Source of the DNA: Desulfobacteraceae bacterium
GTDB lineage: Bacteria; Desulfobacterota; DSM-4660; Desulfatiglandales; Desulfatiglandaceae
Length of the DNA: 7,746 nt
Direction: 5' to 3'
NCBI GenBank assembly: GCA_030589715.1
Contig: JAUUVE010000085.1
Span: 1 to 7,746 of the forward strand
Made by a program: the position numbers and the translations under genes. This document shows positions 1 through 6,242 of this stretch, in pieces. Within the stretch, counting starts at the first letter, position 1. Every line of letters begins with the position of its first letter. Below the pieces are notes generated by a model. That model did not search any database. It had not been told where the DNA came from and was given only the letters and a program-made list of their open reading frames with translations.

Positions 1-786
1 CAGGATATCTTTGGCAATGATATGCTGTGCAGAGGGCCAAAATTTCCCGAATGTTTCACCATCGGGGAAGCCTATGGCCGAGATATAGTTAATGAGGGCA
101 TCAAACCAGACATATGTGACGAAATTTTCATCAAAGGGCAGGGTGATCCCCCAGCTGAGCCGTGACTTTGGCCGAGAAATACAGAGGTCTTCAAGTGGCT
201 CCTTCAGGAAAGAGAGGACCTCATTCCTATACCTCTCAGGCCTTATAAAACCGGGATGCTGGTGGATGTGGTGGGTGAGCCAGTCCTGGTACTTGCTCAT
301 ACGAAAAAAATAGTTGGCCTCTCTTATGACCGCGGGTTCCGTCCGGTGATCTGGGCACTTTCCGTCAACCAGTTCTCGTTGCGTATAAAAACGCTCACAA
401 CCAAGGCAATAGAGGCCTTCATAATCACTGAAGTAAATATCTCCATTCTCTTTGACCCTGCTCAAGATCAGCCTGACGGTCTCCTTGTGGTTCTCATCCG
501 TCGTGCGAATGAAATAGTCGTTGGAAATATTTAGCTTGGGCCAGAGCATCCTGAAAAGCCGGCTGATCCTGTCAGCATACTCTTTTGGCGTCTGCCCGGA
601 TTTCTCTGCCGAAGCCACGATCTTGTCGCCATGCTCATCCGTTCCCGTGAGAAAAAAGGTCTCACAACCGCTAAGCCTGTAAAACCGGTTCAATACGTCA
701 GCCACAATGGTTGAATAGGCATGCCCTATGTGGGGTTCGGCATTTACATAGTATATAGGTGTTGTTACATAAAATGGTTCCGACAA
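1..786 (-). CDS. metG: Methionyl-tRNA synthetase, N-terminal part (3' end outside window)
   Basis: This enzyme charges tRNA-Met with methionine, using ATP, in the cytoplasm. The 262 visible codons give the class I Rossmann fold. The HIGH signature is PHIGH (residues 18-22), followed by TGTDEHGDK. The connective domain holds a zinc knuckle, C127-x2-C130-x13-C144-x2-H147, in the style of the Thermus enzyme. YVWFDALINY and HIIAKDIL lie near the window edge. The KMSKS loop and anticodon domain lie beyond position 1, so completeness cannot be judged. The reading frame is closed upstream by the TAA of ricT, which is in the same frame; the only plausible start after it is TTG at 786-784 (M-S-E-P-F-Y). 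GGGAG overlapping the ricT stop is the best, rather distant, ribosome binding site. It is the last visible gene of the tmk-holB-ricT operon, 12 nt after ricT. Family identity is very secure; the TTG start is inferred. Confidence 0.96.
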   Translation of the reverse strand, partial: MSEPFYVTTPIYYVNAEPHIGHAYSTIVADVLNRFYRLSGCETFFLTGTDEHGDKIVASAEKSGQTPKEYADRISRLFRMLWPKLNISNDYFIRTTDENHKETVRLILSRVKENGDIYFSDYEGLYCLGCERFYTQRELVDGKCPDHRTEPAVIREANYFFRMSKYQDWLTHHIHQHPGFIRPERYRNEVLSFLKEPLEDLCISRPKSRLSWGITLPFDENFVTYVWFDALINYISAIGFPDGETFGKFWPSAQHIIAKDIL

Positions 787-798
787 TTCTCTTCGTGG

Positions 799-1638
799 TT
801 ACTCCCTTCTTGATTTCTTCTTTACTGGGTCCTCTTGAGGACCATGGGGCAGGATATCCCGAGCCTTGATCTCAATCTCATCTCCAGATCCCAACACGAC
901 GGTAAGGGCCTCCTTTAGGACATTCTGACGGATCACCCTGGCCTCACCATGTATCGTCATGACCTTCCTACCGACCTTGGGGAGACCCTTCTTGATTTCC
1001 TCATAATATCCATGTTCGTAAGTAAGACAGCACATTAACCTGCCACACATACCGGAAATCTTGGTTGGGTTAAGAGACAGGTTCTGTTCCTTGGCCATCT
1101 TTATGGTTATCGGGGCAAAACTGTTCAGATAGGAGGAGCAGCACAAGGCGCGGCCACAGGTCCCAAGCCCCCCAACCATCTTGGCCTGGTGGCGGATGCC
1201 AATCTGCCTCATCTCTATCCTTGTCCGAAATTCTTGCACCAGGTCCTTGACCAGTTCCCTAAAGTCCACCCTCCCATCTGCTGTAAAATATACCACGATC
1301 TTGCTACCGTCAAAGCGTCTTTCCACTGACACCAGGCACATGGGAATAGATCTTAGTTTTATCTTTCCTAGACAATATTTATAAACACTTTCTTCCAAGG
1401 CACAATTCCTATCATATCTCTCCAGTTCCTCCTCGGTGGCTAAACGAAAGATCTTTTTGAGGGGTCGTTTCGGGCCTTCCGAAGCCCTGTTTAGCGGCTC
1501 AGTGGATACACAGCCGATGGCAGGGCCCTCTTCGGTTACCACCACCACCTTATCCCCCTTCTTAAGGACAAAGTGCCCGGAGTCGAAATCATAGGCCTTG
1601 CCGTTGTTTCTGAATTGTATACCTACTATCTTGTTCAT
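799..1638 (-). CDS. ricT: RicT/YaaT (PSP1 domain) Fe-S regulatory protein
   Basis: A 279-residue PSP1-family protein. In Bacillus the homologue RicT (YaaT) works with RicA and RicF as an Fe-S-containing complex that affects RNase Y-dependent mRNA maturation, and sporulation and competence. Its role outside Firmicutes is much less clear. The sequence shows the typical start M-N-K-I-V-G-I-Q-F. The diagnostic cysteine clusters are GTCGRALCC (C161, C166, C167) and GMCGRLMCC (C198, C203, C204), the likely Fe-S ligands. A basic tail (KKKSRRE) ends the protein. Length is normal for the family. It lies between holB (16 nt gap) and metG, the same neighbourhood as in Bacillus (tmk, holB, ricT, metS). 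The ATG start has no strong Shine-Dalgarno; GGGTGA about 16 nt upstream is poor, so coupling to holB translation is likely. ricA and ricF are not in this window. Confidence 0.93.
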   Translation of the reverse strand: MNKIVGIQFRNNGKAYDFDSGHFVLKKGDKVVVVTEEGPAIGCVSTEPLNRASEGPKRPLKKIFRLATEEELERYDRNCALEESVYKYCLGKIKLRSIPMCLVSVERRFDGSKIVVYFTADGRVDFRELVKDLVQEFRTRIEMRQIGIRHQAKMVGGLGTCGRALCCSSYLNSFAPITIKMAKEQNLSLNPTKISGMCGRLMCCLTYEHGYYEEIKKGLPKVGRKVMTIHGEARVIRQNVLKEALTVVLGSGDEIEIKARDILPHGPQEDPVKKKSRRE

Positions 1639-1654
1639 TGCGGACTATATTATA

Positions 1655-2683
1655 TCACCCAGATCTGCCAAGGCTATTAAGGCTCATGACCATATGCTCC
1701 ATCACCAATTGTGTGTTTCGCATCCTGCGAAGATCCTGTTGAGACTGCTCTATGGCGAGGAGGCTATCGATTAGATTATCTATCTTAAAACTTTCAGTGG
1801 TTTTTTTCAACTTGTGAGAGAAATCCTGATTGATGACGAGTTCCTCGGGGCCTCCCACCTTCAGGACCAACAGGTCCCGGTACCAGCTCTCCCAGACACT
1901 AAGCATGTCTCTCAGCCCGGGTTCACCGCTCTCGGGGATGCCCAGTGCCTTCTTACGGTCTTCCCTCGCACATTCAAATGCCACATCAAGGGCCTTTTCT
2001 TTAGAGAAGCCGACCAGTTTCATAAGTCTCAAAAGCCACTCTTGTCTCTTATCCAGAAAGTCCCCGTCGCACATCTTAAGGGCCAGCCCCAGACTGCCTC
2101 CGGAGATACTGGCCAAGGCCATTGCAGTTTCCTGGTCCAGCCCCCTGCTCTTGACAAGCCAATCCGTCATATCCTGAAGCATAAGTGGCTGGAAGGGCAC
2201 CTTCTGGCATCGAGAAACTATGGTGGGCAATAGATCTAAGGGTTCAGTGGCATTTAGTATCAGTATGTTTCCCGGTGGGGGTTCTTCTAGGGCCTTTAGA
2301 AAGGAGTTGGCCGCCTCCATGGTCATTGTCTCGGCCTGATAGATGATGCATACCCGATATCTACCCAATGCCGGGGCAAAGCTGAAACTCCGGTTGAGAT
2401 CCCTTATCTGATGGATCCGAATGTTTTGGCCTTCGGGCTTGATGATTAGGAAGTCCGGAAAGTTTCCGCTCACCATTTGGCGGCATGGCAGACACTGCCC
2501 ACACCCCTCGTAGTCAACTGGTTCCTGGCAGTTGAGGGCCGTTGCCAGGGCCATGGCCGTACTCGTCTTTCCCACCCCGGAAATCCCTGTGAAAAGATAT
2601 GCGTGGGGTATCTTTTCCCTGGACATGGCCTGCTTCAAAAACCTCTTGGCCCTTTGCTGACCCAGTATCTGGGAAAATAACAC
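1655..2683 (-). CDS. holB: DNA polymerase III clamp-loader subunit delta prime
   Basis: A 342-residue AAA+ clamp-loader protein that, with DnaX and HolA, opens the beta sliding clamp at primed DNA. Visible are a Walker A loop GISGVGKT (33-40), a zinc-binding group C52-x8-C61-x2-C64-x2-C67, the helix AANSFLKALEEPPP (124-137) and the SRC sensor motif (157-159). The Walker A is intact. The Walker B position, however, reads CIIYQAETM, so the usual acidic D-E pair is replaced by Y-Q, which argues against ATP hydrolysis. DnaX shares Walker A, zinc and SRC motifs, but the short length, degenerate Walker B and position after tmk favour delta prime. The start is GTG at 2683-2681, directly after the tmk TGA, and in the same frame. 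The G-rich tract just before that stop is the only candidate ribosome binding site, so translation is probably coupled to tmk. Confidence 0.92.
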   Translation of the reverse strand: MLFSQILGQQRAKRFLKQAMSREKIPHAYLFTGISGVGKTSTAMALATALNCQEPVDYEGCGQCLPCRQMVSGNFPDFLIIKPEGQNIRIHQIRDLNRSFSFAPALGRYRVCIIYQAETMTMEAANSFLKALEEPPPGNILILNATEPLDLLPTIVSRCQKVPFQPLMLQDMTDWLVKSRGLDQETAMALASISGGSLGLALKMCDGDFLDKRQEWLLRLMKLVGFSKEKALDVAFECAREDRKKALGIPESGEPGLRDMLSVWESWYRDLLVLKVGGPEELVINQDFSHKLKKTTESFKIDNLIDSLLAIEQSQQDLRRMRNTQLVMEHMVMSLNSLGRSG

Positions 2684-3334
2684 TCAGCCCCCCCCAGAAT
2701 CTTCCGGAGATAAGAATGGCCTGATGTGGTCCAATATCACCCCTGCCAACTCCTCCTCCTCGAGGGTACCATCCACCACTACGAAACGCTCAGGTTCCTC
2801 CCTGGCCGTGGTGAGGTATCCTTTCCTTACAGAGTTATGGAACTCCTCGCGTTCCCTTTCAAACCGGTCCTGGCCCTCATCCAGTAAGGCCTTATTCCGC
2901 CTTAGGGCCCTTTCGATACCCACACGTACCGGGCAGTCGATGAGAAAGGTGATATCGGGCCGGATACCCAGGGAGGCCTTCTTATTTAGGGTCTTGATCA
3001 GCCCGATCTCCTGCCCCCGGGCATAACCCTGATAGACCAAAGTGGCATCAAAGTAGCGGTCACACACCACCCATTTTCCCTGCTCCAGGAGCGGCCTGAT
3101 CACCTCTTCCACATGTTGTGCCCTATCGGCGGCATATAGCAACAATTCAGCCAGGGGTGAAAGGTTCTGGTTTTGAGAATCCAGGAGTATCCGCCTGATA
3201 TCCTGGCCCACCCTTGTCCCACCAGGTTCCATGGTGGAAAACACAGAAACATCCAAGTTCCCTAGCCTATCAACAAGATACTTTACCTGGGTGGACTTGC
3301 CGCAGCCTTCGATACCTTCAAATGTTATAAACAA
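2684..3334 (-). CDS. tmk: Thymidylate kinase
   Basis: This enzyme phosphorylates dTMP to dTDP with ATP, an essential step to dTTP. The 216 residues are standard for the family. Motifs in order are: P-loop GIEGCGKST (7-15), EPGGTRVGQDIRRILL (36-51), the DRY loop in CDRYFDATLVYQGYARG (91-107), and an Arg-rich lid around 142-162 ending DRFERE. Absence of a basic residue in the P-loop and arginines in the lid suggest the bacterial type II arrangement. The start is TTG at 3334-3332, giving M-F-I-T-F-E-G; the in-frame ATG 12 nt upstream is followed by GGG TGA and cannot be used. GGTGA (3338-3342) is the ribosome binding site. It is first in the operon tmk-holB-ricT-metG behind a promoter at 3380-3408. 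The last codons are three glycines encoded by a G8 run followed by C, directly before the TGA stop. Confidence 0.96.
   Translation of the reverse strand: MFITFEGIEGCGKSTQVKYLVDRLGNLDVSVFSTMEPGGTRVGQDIRRILLDSQNQNLSPLAELLLYAADRAQHVEEVIRPLLEQGKWVVCDRYFDATLVYQGYARGQEIGLIKTLNKKASLGIRPDITFLIDCPVRVGIERALRRNKALLDEGQDRFEREREEFHNSVRKGYLTTAREEPERFVVVDGTLEEEELAGVILDHIRPFLSPEDSGGG
2688..2695 (-). repeat. G8 homopolymer at the tmk/holB junction
   Basis: Eight consecutive G on the minus strand (C8 on the plus strand) encode the C-terminal glycines of Tmk, four bases before the holB GTG. The tract could pair weakly with the anti-Shine-Dalgarno sequence for holB. It is also a site where polymerase slippage or a sequencing error could change the Tmk tail. 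Confidence 0.6.
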
Positions 3335-3337
3335 TCT

Positions 3338-3344
3338 TCACCCC
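3338..3344 (-). promoter_or_regulatory. Ribosome binding site of tmk (decides TTG start)
   Basis: On the minus strand GGGGTGA lies 3 nt before TTG. Its GGTGA part matches the 3' portion of the extended Shine-Dalgarno consensus AGGAGGTGATC, which tolerates short spacing. An upstream in-frame ATG is followed by a TGA within two codons, so this site supports the TTG start. Confidence 0.6.
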
Positions 3345-3379
3345 ATGAATGCAACAGGTTAAATAAGGTATGCTTGGGG

Positions 3380-3408
3380 AGTATAGATAAAAAGGTGTAG
3401 CTAATCAA
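3380..3408 (-). promoter_or_regulatory. Predicted sigma70-type promoter of the tmk-holB-ricT-metG operon
   Basis: On the minus strand the -35 box is TTGATT (3408-3403), followed by a 17 nt spacer and the -10 box TATACT (3385-3380). These are 4/6 and 5/6 matches to consensus. Transcription would start near 3373, leaving a leader of about 40 nt before the tmk TTG. No operator palindrome is obvious. The site is divergent from the promoter of the DksA-like gene, so the two may influence each other. Confidence 0.6.
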
Positions 3409-3448
3409 GAAAACAAAACTCTTCTTAAAACGCATTTGCTTTTTTCCA

Positions 3449-3476
3449 TTGACAAACAAAGAAAAGTAACTAACAT
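3449..3476 (+). promoter_or_regulatory. Predicted sigma70-type promoter of the DksA-like gene
   Basis: A perfect -35 box TTGACA (3449-3454) is followed by a 16 nt spacer and a weaker -10 box TAACAT (3471-3476, 4/6). Transcription would start near 3483 and give a leader of about 85 nt before the ATG at 3569. I see no convincing hairpin or riboswitch in that leader. The -35 boxes of the two divergent promoters are about 40 bp apart. Confidence 0.5.
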
Positions 3477-3554
3477 TCCTTCGCTTTTGCAGACGGCCGA
3501 GGTTTGAATGGGCGTTCCGGATGCATGCCAAAGAAAAAATCCCTGGCGCAGAAA

Positions 3555-3560
3555 AAGGAG
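3555..3560 (+). promoter_or_regulatory. Ribosome binding site fixing the DksA-like start
   Basis: AAGGAG ends 8 nt before ATG 3569, an ideal arrangement. The alternative in-frame ATG at 3521, which would add 16 residues, has no comparable site, so 3569 is preferred. Confidence 0.8.
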
Positions 3561-3568
3561 TAAATGGG

Positions 3569-4138
3569 ATGGACGATAGGGAAAAGAAAATTTTAGAACA
3601 GCTTGACCAAAAAAAGAGACAATTCGAACAGGCACTACATCGATTGATGGAGAACCAAAGGGAATACAACGATCAGCTATATGGTGAAAACATCATGGAT
3701 GAGTCTGACCAGGCACAACGCCAAATCTCGGCCCAAAGCAGCTACAGCCTCATTGAGAGAAAGACCAAAGAGCTGAAAATGATAGAGGCGTTGATCCGAA
3801 AGATCTCCACAGAGGAGAGCTGCTACGAGTGCGAGGAATGTGGAGAGCCGATTCCGCCGGAGAGGCTTATTATTGTCCCAGAAGCAAGGTTGTGCGTCTC
3901 CTGTAAGCAGGAGTTGGAAAGGCTCGGCCGTATGAGAAACATCTCCGGTAGAGTTTTATCCCGTCTCCATACAGCTGAGGATGATCAAGAGAAAGAGTTT
4001 GACGAGATTGATGATTTTGGAGATGATCTTGAGTATCAACTGGCCGATTCGGAGCTGGATGCATTAACTACGGATGAGGTTGAAGATTATGAAATCCAGG
4101 ACTTCCAAGACCAGGGCCTTTCAAGGGTGATTCAGTGA
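3569..4138 (+). CDS. DksA/TraR-family C4 zinc-finger protein with acidic C-terminal tail
   Basis: A 189-residue protein of the DksA/TraR family. These proteins enter the RNA polymerase secondary channel and, with ppGpp, change promoter activity. The N-terminal half is a charged helical hairpin (about 3-80) whose tip carries DESDQA (44-49), matching the DxxDxA motif needed for DksA action. The globular part has the zinc finger C88-x2-C91-x17-C109-x2-C112 with the typical CGEPIPPERL stretch; C85 is an extra cysteine. After residue about 136 comes a strongly acidic tail rich in Asp and Glu to about 183, which E. coli DksA (151 residues) lacks. It starts at ATG 3569, supported by AAGGAG 8 nt upstream, and has its own promoter, divergent from tmk. 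A broken amidase gene follows 14 nt downstream in the same direction. Family membership is secure; that it is the functional DksA of this organism rather than a paralogue is inferred. Confidence 0.9.
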   Translation: MDDREKKILEQLDQKKRQFEQALHRLMENQREYNDQLYGENIMDESDQAQRQISAQSSYSLIERKTKELKMIEALIRKISTEESCYECEECGEPIPPERLIIVPEARLCVSCKQELERLGRMRNISGRVLSRLHTAEDDQEKEFDEIDDFGDDLEYQLADSELDALTTDEVEDYEIQDFQDQGLSRVIQ

Positions 4139-4152
4139 CTCCCATCTGCCAT

Positions 4153-4612
4153 ATGTCGGCCTAGGAGCTGGCAAGAGTGATCCGCTCCAAAGAGCTCTCT
4201 CCGCTGGAACTGATGGAGGAGACCCTAAAAAGGATCTATGAAGTGAATCCCGAACTCAATGCATTTGTGACTCTCCGGGCCGATGAGGCCTGGTGGAGGC
4301 AAGGTCCTTGGCGGGGCGTATCTCCTCCGGGGAAGACCCAGGCCCCCTGGCTTTTATCCCCATAGGGGTAAAGGACCTGGAAGATGTAAAGCGGATGGCC
4401 ACCCGATCCCGCGCCTTTGGGCCGTGGCCTTTACCTATCCCTTTAACCTGTCTGGCCATCCCGCGGCAACGGTCCGGGTGGGGCTAACAAAGACAGGCCT
4501 TCCGAGAGGCCTCCAGATCATCGGGCCCAGACACCGTGACGATCTGATCCTCCAGACCGCCTATGCATACGAAAACTCATGTCCGTGTAACGATAACTGG
4601 CCAGATATTTAA
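4153..4612 (+). pseudogene. Remnant of an amidase-signature family gene (GatA-like amidase)
   Basis: About 150 codons remain of a family that normally has about 450-490. Three pieces in three frames line up with an amidase. Piece one (from ATG 4153) reads M-S-A, then TAG at 4162, then ELARVIRSKELSPLELMEE and NPELNAFVTLRADEA to about 4290. One base is then missing, and piece two continues with EARSLAGRISSGEDPGPLA and IPIGVKDLEDV to about 4388, keeping the catalytic Lys (4371-4373). Next comes an out-of-frame deletion junction near 4385-4391. Piece three is the C-terminus: FTYPFNLSGHPAATV, GLPRGLQIIGPRHRDD and a tail ending at TAA 4612. The GSSGGS region with both catalytic serines is gone, so no activity is possible. 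The tail reads CPCNDNWP where relatives usually have Trp in place of the second Cys. An alternative reading as several small genes is unlikely, because all pieces are collinear with one family. Confidence 0.9.
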
Positions 4613-4620
4613 AGGCTCGT

Positions 4621-6114
4621 TCAGGAGGACTTACGTACCTTTTCTAAGGCCTCGGCTATGGCCTCATCCTCTTTCTGGACATCTTCCATAGTCTTCGGTT
4701 TGACCGTAGAAGGCTTTTCCTCCAGACCATACTTCCATTTAAGGAACTGCTCCCCTGTGCTGGGGTAGAGGGCGCAGATAATCAGGTCATAGTCGTCCTT
4801 TGGCAGGTCTCCCATCTTCTCCTTCACCTTATCCAGTTCCGGTTCCAAATAATCCGCTGCCCGGCCTGTAACAGGGGTCTCACCCCGCTTATAGTTCTTT
4901 AGGATCTTTTTCTGAACCCCGGGATCAACGGGTGTGGGCGTTTTTCCATACAGGCCGTAGACCAAAGCCTTCACCTCATTGGTCACCATCTTATATCTCC
5001 CAAAGAGGACATTTAACACGGCCTGTACCCCCACTATCTGGCTGGTGGGTGTAACCAGGGGGGGCATACCCAGTTCCTTCCGGGTCACAGCCACCTCCTT
5101 GTATACCTCGGGCAACCGATCCCGGGCCTTGGCCTCGCTGAGCTGACTGGCAAGATTGGAAATCATCCCACCCGGCACCTGGTGAGACAGTACCCCCGTG
5201 TCAATTACAGACATCCTGTGCTTGGCCAGATAATCCCGATACTTGGGCGCTATGCCCTCGATGTAATCCCCCAACTTTAGCAAGAGATTTAGGTCAAAAC
5301 CGGGGTCTCTTGTGGTCCCATAAAGGGTCGCCACAATGGGCTCTATGGCAGGCTGGGAGGTCCTCAGGGCAAATGGGGCCAGACAGGTGTCCACAATGTC
5401 TACCCCCGCCTTGATTGCCTCTAGATAGATCATGGAGGCCATCCCGCTGGTGTAGTGTGTGTGGAGGTGTATGGGAATGCTGATCTTCCTCTTAAGCACA
5501 GTGATGAGCTTGGCAATATCAAATGGGGCCATTATACCAGCCATGTCTTTGAGACAGAGGGTGTCGGCACCCATGTCCTCTATCTCTTTGGCCTTGCCCA
5601 GATAATACTCCAGGTTGAATACATCACCCCCCATCCGCCTCTCTGTCAAAGAATAGCAGATGGTACCCTGAAAATGCTTCTCATTCGCCTTTATCCTCTC
5701 AACAACCGTCTGAAAATTGCGAAAATCATTCAGGGCATCAAAGACCCTAAATACATCTATACCCGCCTCGCATGCCTTATCCACAAATAATCGGGCCACA
5801 TCATCTGCGTAGTTCCTATATCCCACCAGATTCTGCCCCCTTAGCAGCATGGAAAAGGGGGTCTTCTTGATCTGTTTCTTTAGGGTCCTTATGCGGTCAA
5901 AGGGGTCTTCGGCCAAAAAACGATGCATGCTGTCAAAGGTGGCCCCCCCCCATACCTCCATGGCCCAGAAACCAACGCTGTCCATCTTTTCGGCAATGGG
6001 GGGCATATCCTCGGTCCTCATCCTCGTGGCCAGTAACGACTGATGACCGTCTCTAAAGGTATTATCTTGAATCTTAAGGGGGTTTTTTGGTCCCTCCTCC
6101 AAAAAATTATCCAT
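4621..6114 (-). CDS. Carboxyltransferase subunit (pyruvate carboxylase B / oxaloacetate decarboxylase alpha / transcarboxylase 5S type), no biotin domain
   Basis: A 497-residue carboxyltransferase that moves CO2 between carboxybiotin and pyruvate/oxaloacetate. Residues about 12-290 form the HMGL-like TIM barrel. The motifs are RDGHQSLLATRMRTEDM (21-37), VWGGATFDS (54-62), LLRGQNLVGYR (90-100), CLKDMAGI (187-194) and HLHTHYTSG (216-224). By analogy with the transcarboxylase 5S subunit, D22, carboxylated K189, H218 and H220 should bind the metal. Residues about 290-475 are the conserved PYC/OADA C-terminal domain, including VTPTSQIVG (354-362). The protein ends without the biotinyl AMKM domain, so a separate biotin carrier and biotin carboxylase must be encoded elsewhere. 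Length and layout resemble the Propionibacterium 5S subunit (about 505 residues). The ATG is preceded by GGAGG at 6 nt and by its own promoter. Which of the three reactions it serves cannot be decided here. Confidence 0.92.
   Translation of the reverse strand: MDNFLEEGPKNPLKIQDNTFRDGHQSLLATRMRTEDMPPIAEKMDSVGFWAMEVWGGATFDSMHRFLAEDPFDRIRTLKKQIKKTPFSMLLRGQNLVGYRNYADDVARLFVDKACEAGIDVFRVFDALNDFRNFQTVVERIKANEKHFQGTICYSLTERRMGGDVFNLEYYLGKAKEIEDMGADTLCLKDMAGIMAPFDIAKLITVLKRKISIPIHLHTHYTSGMASMIYLEAIKAGVDIVDTCLAPFALRTSQPAIEPIVATLYGTTRDPGFDLNLLLKLGDYIEGIAPKYRDYLAKHRMSVIDTGVLSHQVPGGMISNLASQLSEAKARDRLPEVYKEVAVTRKELGMPPLVTPTSQIVGVQAVLNVLFGRYKMVTNEVKALVYGLYGKTPTPVDPGVQKKILKNYKRGETPVTGRAADYLEPELDKVKEKMGDLPKDDYDLIICALYPSTGEQFLKWKYGLEEKPSTVKPKTMEDVQKEDEAIAEALEKVRKSS
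5943..5951 (-). repeat. G9 homopolymer inside the carboxyltransferase gene
   Basis: Nine consecutive G on the minus strand encode part of the conserved W-G-G-A motif (residues 55-58). A one-base slip would truncate the protein early. The frame is intact as given. Confidence 0.6.
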
Positions 6115-6120
6115 ATCAAG

Positions 6121-6125
6121 CCTCC
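6121..6125 (-). promoter_or_regulatory. Strong ribosome binding site of the carboxyltransferase gene
   Basis: GGAGG on the minus strand lies 6 nt before ATG 6114-6112. This fixes the start and predicts efficient translation. Confidence 0.8.
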
Positions 6126-6181
6126 ATTCTAACAGTTGGTCAATTCCCTGAGTGATGTCCTAAGCGGACTTTTTTGGGGGA

Positions 6182-6211
6182 AATATAGGGCAAGTATAGG
6201 CAGATGGTCAA
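6182..6211 (-). promoter_or_regulatory. Predicted sigma70-type promoter of the carboxyltransferase gene
   Basis: On the minus strand the -35 box TTGACC (6211-6206) and -10 box TATATT (6187-6182) each match consensus at 5 of 6 positions, with an 18 nt spacer. Transcription would start near 6175, giving a leader of about 60 nt. It lies in the 128 nt gap after the radical SAM gene, so the carboxyltransferase is probably transcribed on its own. Confidence 0.6.
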
Positions 6212-6242
6212 GCGAATAAAAAAAGACCTCTCCGGGAAAAAC

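Noticed and set aside
92..534. Two plus-strand open frames of 73 and 92 codons
   Set aside because: They lie antisense within metG, whose minus-strand protein is strongly conserved, and they show no recognisable motif.
1814..2233. Plus-strand frames of 139 and 115 codons
   Set aside because: Both are antisense shadows of holB and overlap each other, with no family features.
3521..3568. Upstream ATG that would lengthen the DksA-like protein by 16 residues
   Set aside because: It has no ribosome binding site, while ATG 3569 has AAGGAG at ideal distance.
3325..3669. Minus-strand open frame of 114 codons spanning the tmk-dksA gap
   Set aside because: It overlaps the start of tmk, both promoters and the conserved 5' part of the DksA-like gene. 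Its composition is that of an antisense frame.
4495..4512. Inverted repeat AGGCCT-6 nt-AGGCCT, followed on the minus strand by GTCTTTGTT; possible terminator for the carboxyltransferase gene
   Set aside because: The stem is only 6 bp, the T-run is broken, and it lies over 100 nt beyond the stop inside former amidase coding sequence where the repeat is explained by codons.
5455..5790. Plus-strand open frame of 111 codons
   Set aside because: It is antisense to the catalytic barrel of the carboxyltransferase and has no motif of its own.
6212..6242. T7 run on the minus strand after the radical SAM stop, possible intrinsic terminator
   Set aside because: No stable GC-rich stem could be found directly before the T-run.
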